11,290 nt of DNA from Acidimicrobiia bacterium (GCA_030425785.1 JAUHYJ010000058.1:1-11290); one strand, 5' to 3'. Shown: positions 1 to 7,792, counted from the stretch's first letter. A program made the numbers and translations. Notes: generated by a model not told the origin, from the sequence alone.

Positions 1-2902
1 GCCCGTCGCCCGACGGAGCGACCGCCGTGACGTTCAGGGCGACACCCGACACGCCGGACTCGGGCACACCGGCCACCCCGACCACCGGCACCCGCAACAC
101 CTCGCCACCGGGGAGGCGGGTGCCCGCGTCGCGGGAGTCGAGCAGTCGATCCGACGCCACCCGCACTCCGCCGGTCTCGTCGGCGACGAACCAGGCCGAC
201 ACGTCGACCAGGAGGTGGCTGTCGGCCCACGATGTGATGCAGACCTCGCCCGTCTCGTCGACGGGGACGACGACGGCGTTCGGTGCGGTCTGCCCCAGTA
301 CGTAGTTGATGGTCGAGGTCCACGGCTCGTCCCCGGCGCACGGCCAGACGGTCACGTGGCCGGCGGCAACCGGGTCGACGGCCGTGACGTTCAGGGCGAC
401 ACCCGACACGCCGGACTCGGGCACACCGGCCACCCCGACCACCGGCACCCGCAGCACCTCACCGGCCGGCCAACGCGCACCGCCGTCGCGAGTGTCGATC
501 AACCGCTCCGACGCGACCCGAACGGCCTGGTCGATCGCCTCGGTCGGCTCGGGCGACGAACCGGTCGCGAACCAGGCGGACACGTCGACGATCACATCGG
601 TCTCGCGGTAGGTCGAGACGCAGACCCTCCCGGTCTCGTCGACCGGCACGACCACGGCGTTCGGCGCCGTCTGACCGGCGAGGTAGTTCACCGTCGAGGT
701 CCACGGCTCGTCGAGTCCGCACGGCCAGACCGTGAGATGTCCGTCCGCGCTGGCACCGATGGCCGTGACGTTCAACGCGACGCCGGACACGCCCGACTCG
801 GGGACACCGCCGACACCGAGGACCGGCACCTCGAGCCGAGCACCGGGGACCAGCGTGCGGGGCCTCGACGGCGGCGTGTAGCCGTCGATCAAGATCTCGA
901 GGAGGCGCTCGCGCAGCCACATCGAGAACTCGGCCTCACCGGACGCCGTCAGGTGGACGCCGTCGGCGAACCATCGGTCGTTCGACGCCGAGCGGCTCGC
1001 GCCGTTCCAGTCGAGCACCGCCAGCCCGTCCCACTCGGCGACCGCCGCCGCAAGGGCGGCGTTCGTCGCGGCGTAGTCGGGCGAGCTGCGACGCGTCGAC
1101 ACGTTCGCCCACACCACGAGGCCGACCTCGCGGTCGGTGAGGGCCTGCATCATCGCGTCGATCCGCGCCTCCATCGCCGCGGGGTCGTCGTTGTACCCGA
1201 GCTCGACGAGGACGACGTCGGTCCCGACCGGCACGGTCCGGGCGACGGCCACACCGTCGGGCTGCGAACCCCCGCTCGTGCGCCGACCCGACACGGCGCT
1301 CCACATCGACGTCGAGAACCATCCTTCGGTCAGCACCTGCAGCTCGGACGTCGCACCCAGCGCCATACCGGTGCCGACCGAGTCACCGATGAAGGCGAAC
1401 GTGGCCGCCGCCGTGAGTTCGCGCCGGATCGGGATCAGCTCGAATCCGGGAGCGCGCAACCCGAACGCGTTCCGGAAGCTCCACGCGCTGACGGTGTCGC
1501 CGTTGCCGAGATCGACCTCGTTGGCCCAGATCCCGTCGAGTGTCGAGTCAGGGTCGACGACCATGCGCACGCCGTTCGCGTTCGAGAGCCCGTACCTGGA
1601 CATGAGCGAGTCCGCGTCGATGACGCGGCTCCAGCGGTGGTACGGGTTCGACGGCACGTCGTCCCACGGATCGTCGACGGGTGCGAACACACCGCCGGCG
1701 GTGCGCGGGCCGTTCGATGCGGAGAACTGCGTCTCGACGATCGACCCGTCCGGCCACTCGCGCACGACGGTGGCCGTGTCCTCGATGGCCTGGTCGGTGT
1801 TGGGCTGCTCGATCGACACGAAGTTGGGTGCGGACGCACTCGACCGGGCCGCGGCACCGCCGTAGACCTGGCACGACGACGTGTCGCAGGTGCCCGCGTA
1901 CGAGTAGCGCTGCTGGCTGAGCCCGAACGAGCGAGCCGCGACCGCCTGGGCACGCAGGGCGTGCATGCCGAGCCCGCCACCGGCGGAGCCCCAGCTCGCC
2001 GAGACCTCCTTCGGGACGACGCCACGCAGATAGTTCTCGACGGCGACCTCGTTGACGACCCGGTTGCCGTCGCTCGTCGAGCGGAACTCGAGCGACCCGC
2101 GGTAGTGCGTGACCGACGCGTCGGGTTCGCATGCACCGAGCACGGCGACCGGACCGGAGGTCGACTCGTTCACGTCGGTCGTGAACGTGATCGGCCCCGT
2201 GACGCCGTTGCCGACCCGGGTCCAGCTGACCGAGCCGCCGCCGGTGTCGATCCGGGCTTGTGCCGTGGTCCAGTCCTCGACACGCCAGAGTCCGTCGACC
2301 GGCAGCTTGGCGTCGGCCTGGAACGCCTCGACCGCGCCGCGGGTCAGGTTCCCGAAGACGCCGTCGATCGGACCGGGCGAGAAGCCCAGGGTGTCGAGTA
2401 CCTGCTGCAGCTGGCGCACCGCAGCGCCCGTGTCGCCCTGCGAGAGGTTCTGCGCCGGTGCGCTCAGGAGCGCGCACCCTCGATCGGACGACCCGTAGAC
2501 GTCGAACACGTTGTTCGCGACCTCGATCGCTCGCAGCGATCGATATGCGGTGCCCGAGCCGTTCCAGCGCGCCGTGCCGCCCTCGCTGATCACGCCGAAC
2601 TCGGACTGACCGTCCCACGGCGTGAGGCGGACCCGGATGTCACCGCCGCGGGTGCCCGATGTGGTCCCGCCGTAGTACGCCTCGAGGATCTCCTCCCAGC
2701 TCTGCCCGTCGAGGGCGCGGCCGTAGGCGCCCCACTGCGACAACCCCTTGCCGTGGCCGTTGCCGACACCTCGGACGAGGAACGCGACGACGGTGTCGTC
2801 GCCGGGCGGGGCGGCGTCGACCCGGCCCGGCGCCGCGACGACCGGACCCGCGGCGACCGCGAGTGCGGTCAGCCACGCAGCGATTCGCCGACGACGTTGC
2901 AC
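1..2902 (-). CDS. Secreted SpoIID/LytB - peptidoglycan-binding - SGNH hydrolase - Cys-repeat protein (3' end outside window)
   Basis: The frame is open from GTG at 2902 to base 1 (967 codons, no stop), so the C-terminus is missing. Residues 1-30 look like a Sec signal peptide (MQRRRR, hydrophobic stretch, VDA|AP). Residues 43-79 hold the SpoIID GHG segment (GNGHGKGLSQWGAYG, then IL.AYYGG). Residues ~150-206 are a PG_binding_1 domain (QGDTGAAVRQLQ, IDGVFGNLT, AFQ). The main SpoIID domain follows at ~215-495, with NYLRGVVPKEV (putative catalytic Glu299), AQAVAARSF, CDTSSCQVYGG and FSASNG. An SGNH hydrolase spans ~503-665: FIGDS (Ser508), GYND (Asn571), DGVH (Asp647, His650). Two complete and one partial Cys-repeat units follow (from ~677, ~798, ~918; Cys728/761 and Cys855/888). 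SpoIID domains are lytic transglycosylases of denuded glycan, and SGNH domains are esterases; a role in wall or surface-glycan remodelling is inferred. A long open frame on the opposite strand here is only a G+C shadow. Confidence 0.9.
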   Translation of the reverse strand, partial: MQRRRRIAAWLTALAVAAGPVVAAPGRVDAAPPGDDTVVAFLVRGVGNGHGKGLSQWGAYGRALDGQSWEEILEAYYGGTTSGTRGGDIRVRLTPWDGQSEFGVISEGGTARWNGSGTAYRSLRAIEVANNVFDVYGSSDRGCALLSAPAQNLSQGDTGAAVRQLQQVLDTLGFSPGPIDGVFGNLTRGAVEAFQADAKLPVDGLWRVEDWTTAQARIDTGGGSVSWTRVGNGVTGPITFTTDVNESTSGPVAVLGACEPDASVTHYRGSLEFRSTSDGNRVVNEVAVENYLRGVVPKEVSASWGSAGGGLGMHALRAQAVAARSFGLSQQRYSYAGTCDTSSCQVYGGAAARSSASAPNFVSIEQPNTDQAIEDTATVVREWPDGSIVETQFSASNGPRTAGGVFAPVDDPWDDVPSNPYHRWSRVIDADSLMSRYGLSNANGVRMVVDPDSTLDGIWANEVDLGNGDTVSAWSFRNAFGLRAPGFELIPIRRELTAAATFAFIGDSVGTGMALGATSELQVLTEGWFSTSMWSAVSGRRTSGGSQPDGVAVARTVPVGTDVVLVELGYNDDPAAMEARIDAMMQALTDREVGLVVWANVSTRRSSPDYAATNAALAAAVAEWDGLAVLDWNGASRSASNDRWFADGVHLTASGEAEFSMWLRERLLEILIDGYTPPSRPRTLVPGARLEVPVLGVGGVPESGVSGVALNVTAIGASADGHLTVWPCGLDEPWTSTVNYLAGQTAPNAVVVPVDETGRVCVSTYRETDVIVDVSAWFATGSSPEPTEAIDQAVRVASERLIDTRDGGARWPAGEVLRVPVVGVAGVPESGVSGVALNVTAVDPVAAGHVTVWPCAGDEPWTSTINYVLGQTAPNAVVVPVDETGEVCITSWADSHLLVDVSAWFVADETGGVRVASDRLLDSRDAGTRLPGGEVLRVPVVGVAGVPESGVSGVALNVTAVAPSGDG
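24..96. repeat. 73-bp perfect direct repeat, copy 1 (copy 2 at 381-453)
   Basis: Bases 24-96 and 381-453 are identical over 73 bp with a period of 357 bp (119 codons). They encode the same segment of two neighbouring Cys-repeat units in the SpoIID-SGNH protein (around PVVGVAGVPESGVSGVALNV). The next unit (from ~762) is clearly more diverged, so the two identical copies reflect recent duplication or gene conversion. Confidence 0.92.
381..453. repeat. 73-bp perfect direct repeat, copy 2 (copy 1 at 24-96)
   Basis: Second identical copy of the intragenic repeat described for 24-96. Identity stops at 453/454 (A versus G) on one side and at 380/381 on the other, inside the same coding frame. Confidence 0.92.
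2523..2543. repeat. Perfect 9-bp-arm palindrome inside the SpoIID gene
   Basis: TCGATCGCT and AGCGATCGA flank a 3-nt spacer (CGC). It lies in the coding sequence between the GHG segment and the PG-binding domain, encoding YRSLRAIE. It may be incidental, since CGATCG is common in such genomes; no regulatory role can be assigned. Confidence 0.6.
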
Positions 2903-3049
2903 GAGCGCGCACGCTATCGATTCGTCACGCGTTCGTAACGTCAGGCCGGCCGATCGCACGACGAATTCTTCGGCCACCCTGCCGCCCGACTCCAGCGGAT
3001 CGTCAAGGAATCTTCAAGCAAGCGGGTCCGGTGGGTCCGACGCCCGGCA
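2903..3049. other. Intergenic region between rnhA and the SpoIID gene
   Basis: These 147 bp separate two minus-strand genes. They contain the candidate -10 at 2911-2916 and a pair of TTCGTNACG direct repeats 11 bp apart just upstream of it (plus-strand reading, about 2920-2940). No hairpin followed by a T-run was found after the rnhA stop, so termination there is unresolved. Confidence 0.5.
2911..2916 (-). promoter_or_regulatory. Candidate -10 element (TAGCGT) for a leaderless SpoIID-gene mRNA
   Basis: On the minus strand TAGCGT fits the actinobacterial -10 consensus TANNNT and lies 8 nt before the GTG start at 2902, which would put the transcription start at or next to the start codon. No Shine-Dalgarno is present between them. 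The -35 region (GTTACG about 17 nt upstream) is only weakly like a consensus. Confidence 0.4.
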
Positions 3050-3505
3050 TCAGGTCGGGGCGGGTGTCGCAGCGACGGCGAGCGCGTCGACCAGGTCGTT
3101 CATCGGGTCACCGGAGTGCCCCTTCACCCATCGGAACCGGACGTCGCCCGAGTTCACGAGCTCGACGAGCGGCTGCCAGATGTCGGCGTTGGCGACCGGC
3201 TGCTTCTTCGAGTTCTTCCACCCGTTGCGCTGCCAGTTCTTCCACCAGCCGTCGCGGAAGCAGTTGACCACGTAGGTCGAATCGGACACCACCTGGACGG
3301 CACCGGCCTCGCTGCCGACGCCGAGCGACGTGAGCGCCTCGAGCACCGCCATCAGCTCCATCCGCTGATTGGTCGTGTGCGCTTCGCCGCCGGAGCCGCA
3401 CGGTTCGCCGTCGGGCGCGACCGCCCAGCCCCATCCGCCGGGCCCCGGGTTCCCCGAGCAGGCGCCGTCGGTGTAGACGACGACGGGTTCGACACGGTCG
3501 CTCAT
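3050..3505 (-). CDS. rnhA: Ribonuclease HI
   Basis: This 151-residue protein has the typical RNase HI length and all the family landmarks. It cleaves the RNA strand of RNA-DNA hybrids in the cytoplasm (R-loops, primer remnants). The acidic catalytic set is visible: Asp13 in YTDGACSGNPGPGGWG, Glu50 in TTNQRMELMA, Asp75 in VVSDSTYV and Asp140 in NDLVDALA, with the active-site loop His130 in WVKGHSGDP. The basic/aromatic handle WWKNWQRNGWKNSKKQPVAN is also present. The start is ATG at 3505; it overlaps the stop of the upstream acyltransferase as ATGA, so the two are probably translationally coupled. The frame stays open further upstream, but that part lies inside the acyltransferase and shows no RNase H similarity. 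Pairing with a surface acyltransferase is probably positional rather than functional. Confidence 0.96.
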   Translation of the reverse strand: MSDRVEPVVVYTDGACSGNPGPGGWGWAVAPDGEPCGSGGEAHTTNQRMELMAVLEALTSLGVGSEAGAVQVVSDSTYVVNCFRDGWWKNWQRNGWKNSKKQPVANADIWQPLVELVNSGDVRFRWVKGHSGDPMNDLVDALAVAATPAPT

Positions 3506-5664
3506 CGGAGCGCCAACCCGAGCGCGGCTCGGACCAACTGCTCGCCGAGGTAGGCGTCGGCGATCGCCTCCGCGGTCTCGGGCGTCCAGTGGACGCCGTC
3601 GGGACGGACGTCGTGGTCGTCGTCGAGCTGCTCGTCGGTGTGCCAGTCGCGCAGCGGCACGACGTCGAGCAGGTCGGGGTGGAGGGTCTGCACGTCGTCG
3701 ATGATGCCATCGACGACGGCATGGCGTGCAGGATCGGTCTGCCCGCCCTCGAGGTTCAGCCACAGCGGGTTCGGCACCGGCGGGCGCGCCCACGCCACGG
3801 TCGGGACCCCCTGGTCGGCCAGCGAGCTCAGCAGGGCGTCGTAGTCGGCGGCCAGACGATCGGCGAACTCGCGGTCGAACGGGGTGACGGCGGCGTCACC
3901 GTCCCACCGCCGGTCGAGCACGTCCCACGGGGTGACCAGCACCATCACGACGTCGGGTGACAGCGCCGCCGCGCGTGACGGCACCGTCTCGGTCAGCCAG
4001 CGATCACAACGCTCGGGCACCGGCTCCCAGGCGTCGACCCAGCGATCGCCGCCGCGCAGCACGCCGCAGCCGCGTTCGAACTCGAGCTCGACCTGACCGA
4101 GGTCGGGGTTCGCGGCGGCCCAGCGCACCAGCCCGTTCCCCATCGCCTCCGCCGTCGAGTCGCCGACCACCAGGATCCGGACCGGCCGCGCCGGCTCGGG
4201 CAGCGGCGGGATCGTCGTGGAGGGAGCGAAGGTGGTCGGGGGTGTCGGGGTCGGGCTCGAGGGTGTCGGGTTCGAGGGTGTCGGGTTCGAGGGTGTCGGG
4301 GTCGAGGACGGCGCGGTCGACGCGGCCGGCGTGGTGGGAGCGGACGCCGGGTCGGCGGTCGTGGACGGTTCGGACGCCGACGCCGAGGTGCCCACCGTCG
4401 TCGCAACCGACGTCGTCGAGGGCGCAGCGAGGGGCACGAGCGGCGTCGTGTCGCCCACGTCGATCGTCGCCGCCTCCGCGATCGCCGCGTCCGTCTCCCA
4501 GTAGTTCCCGAGCGCCGTCGGCACGACGAGCACCGCCGCCGCCGCGACCGCGCCCGACGCCACCGCGGCCAACGCCACGGTCGGGCGGAACGACCAGCGA
4601 GCCTGGCGGATCGGCTGCTCGACGAGGACGTAGCTCGCCGCCGAGATCGCGCCGGTCACCGCCAACCGCACGATCGTGAGCGGCAACTCCCCGAGCCCAG
4701 TCCGGTCGGCATCGAGCACGACGTACACCGGCCAGTGGTACAGGTACACCCCGTACGACACCTTGCCGATCCAGACGAGCGGCGCGAGCGCGCACACGTC
4801 GCGCAGCGGCCCCGGCGCCTGCAGCCCGACCAGCAGGGCACCCGATGCGACCGCCACGAGCGGCAGCGCTCCCTCGTACGCCGGGCCCGACGCCGCCGGG
4901 AACACCACGACGGCGACTGCCAACGCCATGAAGGCGATCGGTGCCAGCAGCGCGGACCGGGTCGGGACGGCACGCCCTGACAGCACGACGGCGAGCCATG
5001 CACCGACCAGGATCTCGGACAGCCGTGCCGGGGTCGCCCAATAGGCGGCGTCCGGACCCCAGACGGCGGCGATCACGGGCGCCGCGGCCATGAACGCGAC
5101 CGTGATGCCACCCACGGCCGCGGTGCGGGCGCGACGGGTGCGTGCGACACCGAGCAGGCCGAGCATGCACACGGGCCACAGCCAGTAGAACTGCTCCTCG
5201 ATCGCCAGCGACCAGAAGTGCTCGAGCGGCGACGGTGTGCCACCGGTGTCCGCCAACAGGTCCTGGTACGACCCCTCGCCGGCGAGGAACACCCAGTTCG
5301 CGACCTGGAACACCGCGCCGAGTACGTGGGCGCGCAGCGATGCCACGCCGTCGAACCAGTCGGTGACCCGTGACGCGACCACGATCGCCGCGATCGTGAC
5401 CACCGACGCCGGCAGCAGCCGCCGGAGCCGCCGCCCGTAGAACGCCCCGAGTCGGATCGTGCCGGTCTGGTCGTGCTCGTTGACCAGCAGCGAGGTGATG
5501 AGGAAGCCCGACAGCGTGAAGAACACCGACACGCCGAGGTAGCCGCCGTCGAATCCGGGCACCCCGGCGTGGAAGAGCAGCACGGCCACGACGGCGAACG
5601 CCCGCACACCGTCGAGCGCCGGCTGGTACGCCAGACGCGTCGATCGATCGGCAACGGGCTGCAT
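3502..5664 (-). CDS. Membrane acyltransferase (AT3 family) with Thr/Pro/Ser linker and C-terminal SGNH domain, OatA-like
   Basis: The 720-residue protein matches the two-part OatA-type architecture. The N-terminal part (~15-385) is a polytopic acyltransferase-3 domain: LDGVRAFAVVAVLLFHAG with the conserved His32, GGYLGVSVFFTLSGFLIT, RRLRRLLP, and EHFWSLAIEEQFYWLWPV around His149, followed by a series of hydrophobic helices. A Thr/Ser/Pro/Ala-rich spacer (~408-490) includes a short SNPTP tandem repeat. The C-terminal SGNH domain has VVGDST (Ser503) and DGVHW (Asp689, His692); no GxND block is seen, the corresponding stretch reading VTPWDV. Family knowledge: AT3 moves an acyl group across the membrane and the SGNH domain transfers it to peptidoglycan or another glycan; the actual acceptor here is unknown. 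It lies 51 bp after the CAP gene and overlaps rnhA by 4 bp. ATG 5664 lacks a spaced Shine-Dalgarno; TACACT lies 7 nt upstream. Confidence 0.92.
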   Translation of the reverse strand: MQPVADRSTRLAYQPALDGVRAFAVVAVLLFHAGVPGFDGGYLGVSVFFTLSGFLITSLLVNEHDQTGTIRLGAFYGRRLRRLLPASVVTIAAIVVASRVTDWFDGVASLRAHVLGAVFQVANWVFLAGEGSYQDLLADTGGTPSPLEHFWSLAIEEQFYWLWPVCMLGLLGVARTRRARTAAVGGITVAFMAAAPVIAAVWGPDAAYWATPARLSEILVGAWLAVVLSGRAVPTRSALLAPIAFMALAVAVVVFPAASGPAYEGALPLVAVASGALLVGLQAPGPLRDVCALAPLVWIGKVSYGVYLYHWPVYVVLDADRTGLGELPLTIVRLAVTGAISAASYVLVEQPIRQARWSFRPTVALAAVASGAVAAAAVLVVPTALGNYWETDAAIAEAATIDVGDTTPLVPLAAPSTTSVATTVGTSASASEPSTTADPASAPTTPAASTAPSSTPTPSNPTPSNPTPSSPTPTPPTTFAPSTTIPPLPEPARPVRILVVGDSTAEAMGNGLVRWAAANPDLGQVELEFERGCGVLRGGDRWVDAWEPVPERCDRWLTETVPSRAAALSPDVVMVLVTPWDVLDRRWDGDAAVTPFDREFADRLAADYDALLSSLADQGVPTVAWARPPVPNPLWLNLEGGQTDPARHAVVDGIIDDVQTLHPDLLDVVPLRDWHTDEQLDDDHDVRPDGVHWTPETAEAIADAYLGEQLVRAALGLALR
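4240..4305. repeat. 15-bp in-frame tandem repeat in the acyltransferase linker
   Basis: Three consecutive 15-bp copies (4261-4275, 4276-4290, 4291-4305) differ by one base, and a degenerate longer copy precedes them at 4240-4260. On the coding (minus) strand each unit encodes Ser-(Asn/Thr)-Pro-Thr-Pro. Because the unit is a multiple of three, copy-number change would alter the linker length between the membrane domain and the SGNH domain without breaking the frame. Confidence 0.9.
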
Positions 5665-5671
5665 CCGCCGG

Positions 5672-5677
5672 AGTGTA
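5672..5677 (-). promoter_or_regulatory. Candidate -10 element (TACACT) upstream of the acyltransferase gene
   Basis: TACACT on the minus strand lies 7 nt before ATG 5664, in the 51-bp gap after the CAP gene. The GGCGG between it and the ATG abuts the start codon, so it is too close to act as a normal ribosome-binding site. This suggests an independent leaderless promoter for the acyltransferase-rnhA pair. No -35 consensus is evident. Confidence 0.4.
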
Positions 5678-5715
5678 GGAACTCGACGATCGTGAGCGGC
5701 GGCTCCCGTCGCGTG

Positions 5716-7785
5716 TCAGGGCACGACGGCCAGCACGTCGACGATCAGGTCGGCGGCCGCGTAGGTGAACACGCACACGGTGCCGTCCTCGCTCGGTGCA
5801 GCCACGACGGTGTTGGCGATCGTCTGCCCCGCCCGGTGGTTCAGGTTCGAGGCGAGCGGCATCGGTTCATCACAGGGCCAGACCGTCAGGTGCCCGGGAC
5901 CGTCGGGGTCGACGGCAGCGACGCTCACGACGACCGCGGTCGCGTCCGTCGTCCCGACGTCGACCGCCACGTGTGTGCCGGCTGCCGGACGCGAACCGAC
6001 GAACCCGATGGGACCATACGCCGGGCGCGTGTCGAGCGCTCGCCACGGCGTCGCTCCGGTCACCACCCCGTCGACCGCGGACCCTGCGAGGTCGACGACG
6101 ACATCCGTCGCCGCGTGGGTGTAGATGCAGACCGTGCCGTCGACCCCCGCCGTGGCGAGCACGAGGGTCGCCACCGTGTCGCCGGCCGAGTAGTTCACGT
6201 TCGATGCGTTGGGACGCGGTTCGCCGCACGGCCAGACCGTCAAGAATCCTGGTGCGGCGGCCGCAACGGCCGTCACATTGAGCGCGAGGACATCGGCCGG
6301 GTCGGCGACGTCGAGCGTGAGCGTCGTCCCCGCCGGCGGCCGACCGCCTGAGTGGCCGATCTGACCAGCGAGGCGGGTCTCGAGCACTCGCTCGGGCTGC
6401 CGGGCGACGAACCCCGATCCGAACCAACCCTGCAGGTCGACGACCAGGTCGGCCCACCCGAGCGCGTAGAAGCACACTCGCCCGCCGTCGCCCAACGCGG
6501 TGACGACACTGTTCGCCACGGTCTGGCCGGCGACATAGTTGAGGTTGGACGCGAGCGGTCGGGGCGACCCGCACGGCCAGACCGTGACGAACCCGTCCGA
6601 GACCGGATTGGTCACCGTGACGTTCAGCACGACGGCGCTCGCCCCGCCGTCGACACCAGACGTCGCCGTCACCGGCAGCTCGAGCGTCCGCCCGCCGAAC
6701 GGATCGGAGAACTCCGGTTCGTCGGTGTACACGGTCTCCCAGACGGCCAGACGCGTGTCGAGCAGACGCGGTCCCGATCCGACGAGGTGGTGGTCGGTCG
6801 CGTCGAACGAGAGATCGATCACCTCGGTGTCGCCGAGCACGCCACCGTCGAGATCGACCGGCGTGTAGCTCACGAGAGCACGGTACGACCGACCCGCGAC
6901 GAGCGGCTCGCGCGGGAAGATGTAGGCGCCGCCGAACGACTCGCCGATGCCCATGACCTCGGTTCCCGACATGAAGCAGGCGGGGACGGCGCTCCCGGCG
7001 TCGTCGGTGAACGACCACGAGTCGAGGCGGAGGTCGCCGAACTGCTCGTACGTGAAACCGTCCACCGTCTCGTCGTAGACCGGCTGCGGCACGAACAGGA
7101 ACACCGGCGGCCCGTTGATCCAGCTGTCGGCAGGCGGGCACGCGACGGACGGATCGGGGATCTCACCGCCGAGCCAGGTGAGGATCGGCATGGTGCCACC
7201 GTTCGCGGGATAGGTGAACACCTCGGTCGGGTCGCCGTCGTGGTCCCAGACGAACCCAGCGGCTGACGCGATGTCGTTGACCCCCTGCCCGACATGGGTG
7301 ACCCTCGGATCGACGAACGGCCGGCCGTGGAGCGGCGTCTCCATCCAACGATCGATGGAATGACCACCATCGCGCCCGTAGCAGTCGAGGACGTTGTGGC
7401 CCCGGTCACCCGAGTCGGTCGGCAGGAGGTCGTCATCGACACCGTGCCCGCAGTACGACGATCCCTGCGTCCGCAGCCAGGCGAGGTAGTCGACGTGCCG
7501 CTGAGCGCTCTCGGCCCGCTCGGAGCTCCACTCCAACGGTGGCAGCGCCGAACCGTCCGGATAGCGCCCGGCGAACGACCGCCACCAGTTCGCGACCGCC
7601 AGCAACTCCGTGGACGCCGGCCGCTCCGGCAGCCGCGACGCTGTCGAGCTCGCCGGGACGAAGCCGATCTCGGCGGCTGACACCGCAACCGGCAGAGCGG
7701 GTGCGCTCACAGCGACGGCGAGCGCCGAGGCGGCGACGACGACCGCGATGCCGACCACACGGTGTGGCCTCTTCGACCCGGGCAT
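5716..7785 (-). CDS. Secreted CAP-domain (SCP/YkwD-like) protein with three Cys-repeat units
   Basis: The product has 689 residues starting at ATG 7785. Residues 1-38 form a signal peptide (MPGSKRPHR, long hydrophobic core, AVSA|AE). Residues ~58-190 resemble actinobacterial CAP domains: ELLAVANWWRSFAG, LPPLEWSSERAESAQRHVDYLA, a GHG at 113-115, and IDRWMETPLHGRPFVDPR with VTHVGQGV. The GENI-type motif of many CAP proteins is replaced by GHNVLDCYG. Residues ~195-330 are an uncharacterised beta-rich region. Three repeat units follow (~337-460, ~463-577, ~579-689), each with WPC and VC cysteines: 405/438, 520/553 and 638/671. No enzymatic activity is established for most bacterial CAP domains, so I assign only an extracytoplasmic location and a possible wall or adhesion role. 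The frame is open far upstream of 7785, but that part is antisense to the divergent gene; the signal peptide fixes the start. Confidence 0.9.
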   Translation of the reverse strand: MPGSKRPHRVVGIAVVVAASALAVAVSAPALPVAVSAAEIGFVPASSTASRLPERPASTELLAVANWWRSFAGRYPDGSALPPLEWSSERAESAQRHVDYLAWLRTQGSSYCGHGVDDDLLPTDSGDRGHNVLDCYGRDGGHSIDRWMETPLHGRPFVDPRVTHVGQGVNDIASAAGFVWDHDGDPTEVFTYPANGGTMPILTWLGGEIPDPSVACPPADSWINGPPVFLFVPQPVYDETVDGFTYEQFGDLRLDSWSFTDDAGSAVPACFMSGTEVMGIGESFGGAYIFPREPLVAGRSYRALVSYTPVDLDGGVLGDTEVIDLSFDATDHHLVGSGPRLLDTRLAVWETVYTDEPEFSDPFGGRTLELPVTATSGVDGGASAVVLNVTVTNPVSDGFVTVWPCGSPRPLASNLNYVAGQTVANSVVTALGDGGRVCFYALGWADLVVDLQGWFGSGFVARQPERVLETRLAGQIGHSGGRPPAGTTLTLDVADPADVLALNVTAVAAAAPGFLTVWPCGEPRPNASNVNYSAGDTVATLVLATAGVDGTVCIYTHAATDVVVDLAGSAVDGVVTGATPWRALDTRPAYGPIGFVGSRPAAGTHVAVDVGTTDATAVVVSVAAVDPDGPGHLTVWPCDEPMPLASNLNHRAGQTIANTVVAAPSEDGTVCVFTYAAADLIVDVLAVVP
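7755..7767. repeat. CCACACGGTGTGG near-palindrome, related to 7820-7830
   Basis: The arms CCACAC and GTGTGG flank a single G. Read on the minus strand it begins CCACACCGTG, identical to the first ten bases of the element at 7820-7830 on the plus strand. This copy lies inside codons 7-11 of the CAP gene, about 20 bp into it. The pair flanks the CAP-gene start and could be a two-site operator, but coding constraint applies to this copy. Confidence 0.3.
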
Positions 7786-7792
7786 CGTCGGG

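Noticed and set aside
24..453. CRISPR-like or mobile-element repeats near the left edge
   Set aside because: The repeats lie in one continuous coding frame with a codon-multiple period and encode homologous protein units; spacers are themselves homologous.
215..2938. A 907-codon open frame on the plus strand opposite the SpoIID gene
   Set aside because: Its translation is Arg/Asp/Val-rich low-complexity sequence with no domain, while the minus strand gives clear SpoIID, PG-binding, SGNH and repeat domains. Long antisense frames are expected where the third position is nearly always G or C.
2990..3020. TTGACG on the minus strand near 3000 as a -35 box for the SpoIID gene
   Set aside because: No TANNNT-like -10 lies 16-18 bp downstream of it; the box at 2911-2916 is a better candidate.
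3506..3793. N-terminal extension of rnhA to 3793
   Set aside because: The added residues are Arg/Ala/Pro-rich and lie within the acyltransferase coding sequence; RNase HI similarity and the ATGA overlap start at 3505.
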